Below the pieces are notes generated by a model. That model saw only the letters and a list, made by a program, of their open reading frames with translations. It was not told the DNA's origin and ran no database searches. From Fonticula-like sp. SCN 57-25 (lineage: Eukaryota > Nucleariida > Rotosphaerida), in assembly GCA_001724245.1 (NCBI GenBank), contig MEDX01000082.1, positions 1-21,388 on the forward strand: DNA of 21,388 nucleotides, read 5' to 3'. Shown here piece by piece: positions 9,368 to 16,363 of this stretch (its first letter is position 1; each line of letters starts with the position of its first letter). The translations under genes were made by a program, and so were the position numbers.

Positions 9368-10342
9368 ATGGCGTCGGCGGGCACGATGATGGCCAAGCGC
9401 CGCGCGTTCGACTTTGGGCCGACCGTGCACTGGTTCCCTGGCCATATGGCAAAGGCGCTCAAAGGCATGCGCGAGCGTCTGGCCGAAGTGCAGCTTGTGG
9501 CGGAAGTGCGCGATGCCAGGATCCCTCTATCGAGCGTGAACCAGCAGTTTGAGCGGCTCATTGGCGCACGCGATCGACTCATCGTATACAACAAGGCCGA
9601 CCTGGCCAACTCTAATATGCAGTCGCGCGTCATCGATGCGCTACGCTCACGGGGCGTTTACGACCGCATTCTCTTTGCAAACATGCAGAGCGCGGCCGGT
9701 GCGCGAGGCGTGCTTCGCGCGTGCGCCGACATGGCGCGGGGCGCCGGCGGCGGCCGTAACCAGTACGGCTTTGAGGCGGACCTAAATCTCATGGTGATCG
9801 GGATGCCGAATGTTGGCAAGTCGTCGCTTATTAACGCGCTTCGGCATTTGGGAACTGGGCGCGGAGCCGCGGCGCGCGTGGGAAAGTTGCCGGGCGTGAC
9901 GAGGTCTGTAGCGAACAAGATCAAGGTGCTCGAGCAGCCGCGGCTGTACCTCATCGACACACCCGGCGTGCTTTTACCAAACATATCCGACCCCGCTATT
10001 GGCATGCGGCTGGCGCTCACGGGCGCCGTCAAGGACAGCCAGGTGGGCGAGGAGCGGCTGGCCGACTTTCTTCTGTTCTACCTCAACCAGCGAAACATCT
10101 TTTCGTATGTGGCGCACTACCGGCTGCCCGATCCGTCCGACAATATCGACACGGTGCTTGAGGGCATCGCGGGCTACATTGGGGCAAAGCTGTCTGAAGG
10201 AGAGCCGCACAAACTGGTAGCCGCGAGGCACTTTTTGCGCGCGTTCCGCGACGGATCGCTCGGTCGCTTCACGCTCGACGACCTCTCCGACGCCGGGTCA
10301 ATCGACTATTCCCTGCGGGACGCGAGCGACCCCACACGGTAG
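9368..10342 (+). CDS. MTG1: Mitochondrial ribosome-associated GTPase 1
   Basis: A single-exon gene of 324 aa, in the YlqF/RbgA family of circularly permuted GTPases. It is expected to act in late assembly of the mitochondrial large ribosomal subunit at the inner membrane. Motifs come in the permuted order G4-G1-G3. The family signature HWFPGHMAK is at residues 21-29, NKAD at 75-78, the P-loop GMPNVGKSS at 145-153 and DTPG at 197-200; GVTRSV provides the G2 threonine. The C-terminal helical region ends at a TAG. The N-terminus is short and mildly basic (MAKRRAF), so a mitochondrial targeting signal is possible but not obvious. The start has ACGATGG context directly after a TTTGCAC motif. An intronless gene is notable among multi-intron neighbours. 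Confidence 0.93.
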   Translation: MASAGTMMAKRRAFDFGPTVHWFPGHMAKALKGMRERLAEVQLVAEVRDARIPLSSVNQQFERLIGARDRLIVYNKADLANSNMQSRVIDALRSRGVYDRILFANMQSAAGARGVLRACADMARGAGGGRNQYGFEADLNLMVIGMPNVGKSSLINALRHLGTGRGAAARVGKLPGVTRSVANKIKVLEQPRLYLIDTPGVLLPNISDPAIGMRLALTGAVKDSQVGEERLADFLLFYLNQRNIFSYVAHYRLPDPSDNIDTVLEGIAGYIGAKLSEGEPHKLVAARHFLRAFRDGSLGRFTLDDLSDAGSIDYSLRDASDPTR

Positions 10343-10434
10343 AGGCGCGCGCTGCAATTGTATATATCATACATATATTATCAGTTTTGTCAATATACAG
10401 CCAAGAAGGTAGTTAGTCATACAAACGCAGGCGC

Positions 10435-11013
10435 TCAGCGTCCCAGGGCAGACAGAACGCGGGTCGGGAAGGGGCCGTGGGATGCGAGCGCGGCCGGCAA
10501 ATGTTCGGGATCCGCGAGGGTGCCAAAAAAGATGCGCGCGGCAAACTCTTGCTCGGCCACGTACTGTAAGCATTGCAGCATCATTACGAGCTGCAGTGCG
10601 CGCAGCCTCCGCTCCTGCACCAAGTCCTCGAGAAGCAGCTGCCTCGCCGGCGGACTGGGGCATCGCGTCAGGTTGTCCATCATTTTAACGAATTCTTCGT
10701 GTCGTAAAAGCGGCAAAGCAACCGGCTCCGCTTTCACTACCGTCTTGCGTTCTTGCCTTTCCGCCGTCGGCGAAGCTGCCGCCGGGGTCGACGTACTCTT
10801 TAAGGTCTCGCGCAGCGATGCAACATGCCGCGCGAGCTCTGCTAGGCGAGCAGCGTCGGCAGCGTCAGCAGCTTCTAGAGCTGCCAATCGCGCGCTCAGT
10901 TGAGACTCCTCATGTCCTGTAATGTCGCGCGAGTCCCCCTGGGAAAGGTTGCCGCCAGATTCCCCTGCAGGAACAGGGACGTCCACGGGATCAGGAGCAG
11001 GGTCCGACATCAT
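10435..11013 (-). CDS. Unrecognised coiled-coil protein, about 192 aa
   Basis: This is a single open frame of 192 aa (or 191 if the second of two adjacent ATGs at 11010 is used; an in-frame ATG at 11040 would place the TTTGCA motifs inside the coding region). I recognise no family. Visible parts: an acidic/Pro-rich N-terminus (about 1-35); an Ala/Leu/Glu-rich heptad-like segment about 40-75 (LAALEAADAADAARLAELAR) likely to form a coiled coil; a low-complexity Ser/Thr/Ala linker; then an amphipathic helical segment of about 90 residues containing HEEFVKMMDNLTR, RQLLLEDLVQERRLRALQLV and AEQEFAARIFFGTLADPEHL. No signal peptide or membrane segment is seen. Codon use matches its neighbours. It converges with MTG1 across 92 bp and carries the same GTTTGCA element upstream. 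A small scaffold or complex subunit is plausible, but this is inference. Confidence 0.65.
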   Translation of the reverse strand: MMSDPAPDPVDVPVPAGESGGNLSQGDSRDITGHEESQLSARLAALEAADAADAARLAELARHVASLRETLKSTSTPAAASPTAERQERKTVVKAEPVALPLLRHEEFVKMMDNLTRCPSPPARQLLLEDLVQERRLRALQLVMMLQCLQYVAEQEFAARIFFGTLADPEHLPAALASHGPFPTRVLSALGR

Positions 11014-11462
11014 CCCAAACTGCAAACTGCAAACTCGCACAACATCGCAACATCGTCAGCGGCCGAATGGACAGGGGCGAGCAGGATGCCTTCGCTTTGG
11101 CCTTTCCTGCAGGGAGAGCGCGTGGGAAGGGGTCACATATTCGGGGCATTTCCATAGGGCATTAGTCAAGGAATGGAATGTTGCATGTATCGAGTTGCCT
11201 CCTGCTTGATTTTAGCACGAGCGCCCCCCAAGCCATCCCCTGTCGGACGGCGTCCCTTTTGTTTATCGGTTTCATCCCGAAGCTTTCCTGGCGATCCGAG
11301 AAGGAGATACCATGTTGAACCTACTCTCCCTTTGTTATGGACGTGGGATTTCCAAGGGGTGGTCTCTTTTGAGCGGCTGACTATAAAACGCCGGCATTGT
11401 TCGCCGTCATCGCTCACCGACAGCCTTTGACCTGAGCACCTCACTTCTAAAAGGCGTCGCCA
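11014..11462. promoter_or_regulatory. Divergent intergenic region upstream of the coiled-coil and secreted-protein genes
   Basis: This gap of about 449 bp holds two direct GTTTGCA copies on the minus strand (11021-11027 and 11028-11034) next to the coiled-coil gene start. On the plus strand a TATA box precedes the secreted-protein gene. Small ORFs crossing it show no recognisable motifs. Confidence 0.5.
11378..11388 (+). promoter_or_regulatory. TATA box of the secreted Cys-rich protein gene
   Basis: TGACTATAAAA has its TATA core at 11382, 81 bp upstream of the ATG at 11463. It is identical over 11 bases to the element before the AP-3 beta gene. Confidence 0.6.
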
Positions 11463-12723
11463 ATGCTCCGCCGTATTGCTTCCGTGGCCCTGGTGGCCGC
11501 GCTGTTCGCCGTTGCGGTGGCCGATCCCAACGGCGAGGACCATCCGCTTCCCTCGGACTGCGTCTGCCGCAAGGACGTCCGCTGCTTTGTCTCCCTTGAC
11601 CGCTGCCTTGAGGTACGCCTGCATGGCGCCGCCCATCCTGACGCGATCGCTCACACCGCCTGCTGCTCTGTAGGGCCTCACTCCCTACGCGTACCCCGAC
11701 CATGAGGCGACGATCTGCGAGACCGCCCCGAGTGAGAACACGCCGTGGTTCTCTTGCTGGGAGACTCCCGAGAAATGCCTGCGTGCGTCCAGTCCCCCCC
11801 CAGTGTAGCCTGTGTGTTAACCTGCTACCCTAGGCGTCTCGAACTGCACTACCCCGCCGCCGCCCAAGAAGTGCAACTGCAAGACCGACATCAAGTGCTA
11901 CAAGAACATTCGCGACTGCCGCTCGCAGCGCGGCGCCATCACCGCCAAGCCCGGCTCGAACGAGTTCTGCCTTGAGAACGACCGCCCCGTGTATGCCTGC
12001 TGGGAGGAGCCCGAGATCTGCTACAGCTCCAGGACGTGCGAGGTCATCCCCCACGGCGGTGGCAACCAGGACCCCCACTTCCGCGGCTTTGACGGCTCGC
12101 AGTACTACTTTGACGGCGTCTCCGGCCAGGACTACAACATCATCTCTGACGCCTCGATGCAGCTGAACGCGCACTTTATCCGCCTCAACAAGCTCAAGGG
12201 CACCTACATGGGCCGCATCGGTCTTCTCTTTGGCGAGCACTCGCTCTCGCTCGACCCGCACTTTGGCGTCTTTTACAATGGCTCCCTCCTCACCGAGGCC
12301 GAGGTCGAGACTCCCGAGGGCTCCTTCCTCGTCGAGAAGGTCGACAACCGCTTCCGCCTCTCCTTTGAGAACAAGTACTACCAGATCGTCGCCCGCGTCG
12401 TCGTCGAGAAGGGCGAGCGCGAGGAGGCCTACATCAACCTCCAGGCTACCCTTATCGACACGCCCGAGGAGATGCCCCACGGTATTCTCGGCCAGACTGC
12501 CCGCGCTGCTGCCGCCGCCAGTGGCGAGCGCAACAGCGATGAGGCCGCCCCGGCCACCTTTGTCGTTGAGGGCGTCGAGAACGACTACTACGTCCGCGAC
12601 GGTCTCCTCGGCACCGACTTTACCTTCAACAAGTTCGATGCCGCCGCCGACAAGATCATCACCGTCACCGGCACCCGCTTCCGCCGCAACGCTGCGCCCC
12701 TCTTTGAGGCGTCCGCCAACTAA
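11463..12723 (+). CDS. Secreted protein: two Cys-rich modules plus root-cap/VWD-like domain
   Basis: Exons 11463-11612, 11674-11782 and 11834-12723 give 382 aa. The N-terminus MLRRIASVALVAALFAVAVA is a typical signal peptide with a cleavage site near residues 20-21, and no membrane anchor follows, so secretion is predicted. Two similar Cys modules come next. Module 1 has CVCRKDVRCFVSLDRC and FSCWETPEKC; module 2 has CNCKTDIKCYKNIRDC and YACWEEPEIC. The remainder (from about residue 163) has QDPHFRGFDGSQYYFDGVSG, DYNIISDASMQLNAHFI and HGILGQTAR. This resembles plant root-cap/LEA-like proteins and the von Willebrand D fold (DPHF at the start, GILGQT at the end). Its function is unknown; a cell-surface, matrix or cyst-wall role is a guess. 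Introns are 61 nt (GTACGCC) and 51 nt (GTGCGTC). A strong TATA box suggests high or regulated expression. Confidence 0.85.
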
Positions 12724-13203
12724 GCACGTGTGCGTCGGCAGACACACTCCAGTGCCGCATGCCGTGTCGACATTGCTTGCATTGGTTAGCTTTCTATCTA
12801 GTTTCGGGTTTGCATTCTCTGCGTGCTCCAACATTGTTGAGTGCATCACGGGGGAGCAAAGGGTCAGTATTTTCCATCTCTTGATTCAGTATCAACAATG
12901 ATTGCAAATGTTCAAATACCTGTTCCCTATTGCCCACAAGCACAAAGATACGCAAAGAACAGAAAATGACGGGTATTTGTGTATTTTTTTACAGCGTCAG
13001 GATAAATGCTTTTCGTCACTCTTCTTCCGACAATAACAGCACACACACACACACGAGCATCAGCAAACAAAAAGAAAAGCAAATGGGGGAAAAGCAGCAA
13101 AGCGGACAGCTAAAAGAGTGCGTGGTCGACAAAGAAACAATGCCTCCCGCTCTACTCAATCTCGCTCTCACATCTCATCTCTTCCCCCCTCGGCCGATCC
13201 CGC
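12724..13203. other. Convergent intergenic region with short CA microsatellite
   Basis: These 480 bp lie between the stops of the secreted-protein and SSR2 genes. They contain a short (CA)n tract near 13040-13054 and A-rich stretches around 13065-13100. I see no conserved coding signal or RNA gene; the region is probably two 3' UTRs and spacer. Confidence 0.5.
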
Positions 13204-14044
13204 TTACTGCTTCTTGAGGGTGTTCTCGAGGTTGTTGCTCACGAGGAAGGGGCCGCCGACCGTGAGGGCCACGAGCAAGCCGACGATGGTCCACTCAATC
13301 TGCCACGGCGCTCTGGTTAGCAAGCGCGCTGCATTAAAATCTCTTTCGTACCGTGTGCGAAGCGAACGAGCCCTGGTACTCCTCCTCGGTCAGGATGTTG
13401 AACTGGCCACCAGCCGACGTCTGGGCGATCTGCGCACCCAACCAGTCAGCAAAGCACAAAGAAGACCAAAAGCGCGCGTACGGTGGGCTCGGCGTCCTGC
13501 GTGCGGCGGTACTCAAAGTACGACGGCTTGTCAACGAACAGATCGGCGGAGAGGGGGAGCACGGTGAAGGAGATGGTGGCGTTCTGCTTGCTAATGGGAT
13601 GCCGCCACACGACTAGTCAGCAAACACAAACGCAAAGAGCGGGCGCAGTGCGGCGTACGAGGGGATCTCGGCAATGGAGCCCTCGAAGGAGCCGGAGACG
13701 AGGGTGAAGAACTCGGGCTCCCAGTTCTCGTCCTTGATCGACACATCGTAGGCAGTGCTGATGGCAAGGGCGTGTTAGACGGCGCGGAAAGGCAGAGCAA
13801 AAAAAGAGACGCACTCGTCACCAACGTTGTGGAACTGGAACTCGACCTCGAGGTTACGGTTCTGCACAAAGAAGTCGTTCTTGAAGACCTTGACGGCCAG
13901 CAGATTGGCCTCGGCAGCCACCATCGACATGGCGACGCACACAAGCAGAACTGCCAAAAGCTGCAACATGCACACGCAAGTGAAGGCGTCCAGTTAATAT
14001 CACAGAGCGCACCACAGAGCAGCAGCGCGTACCGAGCGGCTCAT
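13204..14044 (-). CDS. SSR2: Translocon-associated protein subunit beta (TRAP-beta/SSR2)
   Basis: Six exons: complement(14033..14044), (13815..13960), (13659..13757), (13482..13590), (13352..13429) and (13204..13299), giving 179 aa (human 183). TRAP-beta is a single-pass ER membrane subunit of the TRAP complex beside Sec61, which assists translocation of nascent chains. The start MSRS is a 12-nt exon that completes a signal peptide, LLAVLLVCVAMSMVAAEA. The lumenal Ig-like domain follows: NRNLEVEFQFHNVGD, AYDVSIKDENWEPEFFTLVS and ISFTVLPLSADLF. One membrane helix spans about residues 149-168 (WTIVGLLVALTVGGPFLV), with a short cytosolic tail ending LKKQ. In intron 3 an upstream TAG acceptor at 13613-13614 would cause a stop; the next one (after 13591) gives IPSKQNATISF and is the one I used. 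Donors are GTACGC, GTGCGT or GTACGA. The start has AAGATG context. Confidence 0.9.
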
Positions 14045-14276
14045 CTTTGCTATGATCTCCTTTCTCCACAGGCAAGTCAAGCGAAACAACGCAAAAGGGA
14101 AACGCTTTTTTTCCTCTTTATTTGGGGTGACAAAATCTCATCTACCCCGAGTGGACTCGAGGTGTATGCAACCCAATCAACCTGTAAGATCTGTGCGCAC
14201 ATTTGCTGCATCGAACAAAATGGTCTGGAAATGGTCATAAAATCAAAATATACTCACACAAACAGAGCCGCAAAAG
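14045..14276 (-). promoter_or_regulatory. SSR2 upstream / ZZZ3 downstream spacer
   Basis: This 232-bp same-strand gap between ZZZ3 and SSR2 must contain the ZZZ3 3' UTR and the SSR2 promoter. No TATA box or polyadenylation hexamer is obvious. A poly-T run (plus-strand view) lies near 14105-14112. Confidence 0.4.
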
Positions 14277-16288
14277 CTAGTTGCCTCCGTAATTCTAGCA
14301 TCCAAATGTGTAAGCTTTCAAATCATACAAAAGTGGCTATGTACGTACGGGATCGAGGTAAGAATACTGCCCCATGAGGTCCGCATAGTCGTCGTCGTAA
14401 TACGGCGCCTCGGCCGTCTCGATGGCCTCGAGCGTGTGCGACGCATCGTGGTGCGCTGTAATGCAAAATGTTCAGTACACAACTACTTATACATGTGGTA
14501 ATCGCACAATTCGAGAAGCCCTGCTTGTGGCACACTTCGCAGAGGTCGATTTCCGTGTCGGTCGGGCACGTCGCACACTTCCACCGCACGCCGATGATGG
14601 GCTCGGTGCCACACCCGTCGCACTTGTACCCGTCGTGCTGCACATTGTGTACACCCGACGCCCTGTGCCGCTTTTCCCTCTGCCGCGAGTTGCCCTCATC
14701 ATCGCTATCGGCCTCACTCTCGCTCCTATTTCGATGGTATATGAGCACATGCGATGAAAACATATAGAAAACACATAAAAAACACATAAAAAACACGCCA
14801 AAAGCATATAAAAACAAAAATTTGCGCACATATTCTTCGACCTCTCCCTCTTTGGCCCCCCATTTCCGCTCTTCCTCCTGGCTGCGGCCGCCCCGCTATT
14901 GTTCGCGCTGTAAGCCATGTAGTTGTAGTTCATCTTTCCCGGAATCGGCAGCCCAAGCTTGGCGAGCCTAATAAAGTACTTTTGCACGCGACTGGCCACC
15001 TGCCGCGTCGTGCGCGTCCCAAGCGCCTCGGCAATCTTGCGGAACCGCGACACCTGCACTTCCTCGTCGGGGAACACTTCGAGCAGCTCAATGAGACGCT
15101 CCTGCTCCTCGCGCGACCACAGCTGGTTGAACGTGCCCGTCGCGGCAGCCCGCGGGTCGCCAGCCACGCGGCCGCGTACACGTGGCCGCCCATCGGGGTC
15201 GAATGACACCGCCGATTCGGCCGACGGCGAGCCCGAGCGCTGCTCAGCCTTTGCCGCGCGCGGCGGCGCAGACGGCGACGACGCGCGGTAGTGCGGCGCA
15301 GGCTTGTCAGCAGGCTTGGCCGGCGGCTTGTCAAGCTTTTCGGCCGCCGCGCGCGCAGCAAAGGTCGACTTGTCGGCAGCATTGTGCACAGCCAAGTGGG
15401 CGAGCGGGCGCGGCGGGCGGTCGGGCGTCGGGAAGGAGCCGCCGCTGCGGGCCGCGGGCGACGCGGGCGGCGACACGGCAGTCGAGCCAGAGTAGTACGC
15501 GTCGGGGGAGACTTCGCGGCTCGCATTGGTAGAGCCGTCGAACAAGTACGAGGGAAGGCGCGGGGGGGCGCGCGGGCGGTCGGCAGGCGCGCTCTGCGTG
15601 CGGTACAGAGGTGTCAGGCCGCGCGACGATGCGTCAGAGGCGGGCGACGGCGGGAGAGCGGCTGTCGTAAGCATCGAAGTAATCGTCGCGGGGATCGAGG
15701 CCGATGTACTGGGGAAATGGGCATCAGCAGAAGCATGCAGGGAGAATTGGCACGCACGTAAAGGCCGCATGCGTCAAGGACGATGCGCGCGTCAGCGGGC
15801 GGCTGACGTAGCCGCGCAGGTCAATCGGCGGAACAATGGGGATCTGCTGTAGCGACGGAAAACGCGCAGCCCGCTTCAAAAGGAACACACAGTCAGACGC
15901 CATACTGAATACATCTTCCAGAGCGCACCCCTGCAAGCATGTCCTCGACGTACTTGACCGGATCTGCGAGCGCTTCGCGGCGGGACTTTAGCAGCGCCGC
16001 AATGTCGCGGAGTGCCTTGCGCTCCTGCTCAATGAGCACGCGCAGAGCATTCGACACCACAACATAGCTAGAGGAAAGAAAGCAGGGCAGTGTCAGCGAT
16101 GCACCAGTGTTGACGCTCAATGCGCACTTGTCGTCCGATATGAGCATGGCCTTTTCGGCGTCCGTGAGGTCGTCCGCCTCGAGCGACCAGTCTATGTCGT
16201 CGGGGAGCGTCCTGGACGCTTCGTCGTCTGCCCCGTCAGCGGCTGACGGCGCCAGCGACGACGACCCGGCATGCACCTCGGGCGGCAT
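14277..16288 (-). CDS. ZZZ3: ZZZ3-like protein: SANT/Myb domain plus ZZ zinc finger
   Basis: Seven exons: complement(16128..16288), (15929..16067), (15758..15873), (14830..15708), (14508..14725), (14349..14455) and (14277..14294), giving 545 aa with all phases closing. In animals ZZZ3 is a subunit of the ATAC histone acetyltransferase complex, and its ZZ finger reads the histone H3 tail. Blocks in order: a helical segment [20 protein letters not shown] with [28 protein letters not shown]; a disordered Pro/Ser/Ala stretch; SANT/Myb with [20 protein letters not shown] and [17 protein letters not shown], then LGLPIPG; an acidic linker; and ZZ with [32 protein letters not shown] and a final HxxxxxH. 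The C-terminus is YLDP spliced to NYGGN, like the YLDPNY end of human ZZZ3. Not splicing GTACGTAC would give PVRT-stop instead. The gene is divergent from ORC2 across 75 bp. Confidence 0.9.
14767..14792 (+). repeat. Short tandem repeat in ZZZ3 intron 4
   Basis: An 11-nt unit ACACATAAAAA occurs twice in tandem (14771-14792), with degenerate copies on both sides, inside the 104-nt intron. On the transcribed strand this makes a long T-rich tract between donor GTGCGCA and acceptor AATAG. Confidence 0.6.
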
Positions 16289-16363
16289 CGCGGCAAGCAG
16301 CGGGAATCAGAACAAATCAGACAGAATCAAAGCAAATCAGTCCAGGTGCTGACTTGTGTCAAG
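16289..16363. promoter_or_regulatory. 75-bp bidirectional promoter with 10-bp-phased AATCAG repeats (ZZZ3/ORC2)
   Basis: AATCAG, AATCAG, AATCAA and AATCAG start at 16305, 16315, 16325 and 16335, exactly one helical turn apart. They form four tandem 10-mers ending RAATCAR. They sit midway between the ZZZ3 and ORC2 start codons and are the only obvious feature of this very short divergent spacer. Confidence 0.6.

Noticed and set aside
13040-13054. (CA)n tract as a functional element
   Set aside because: It is short, lies in a convergent intergenic region and is a common simple repeat. Nothing suggests function.
13591-13620. Alternative SSR2 intron 3 acceptor at the TAG ending at 13613 (minus strand)
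   Set aside because: Using it puts an in-frame stop in the next exon. The acceptor 22 nt further on keeps the frame and gives the conserved ISFTVLPL segment.
14487-15770. 427-aa open frame read as one uninterrupted protein ending [10 protein letters not shown]
   Set aside because: The N-terminal part runs through an intron and the C-terminal part reads ZZ-finger exon sequence out of frame after an unspliced intron. Splicing at GTGCGCA/AATAG restores the ZZ finger in the correct frame.
14277-16288. ADA2-type SANT/ZZ protein
   Set aside because: The domain order is reversed (SANT before ZZ; ADA2 has ZZ first). The [10 protein letters not shown] and [10 protein letters not shown] blocks and the YLDPNY end match ZZZ3.
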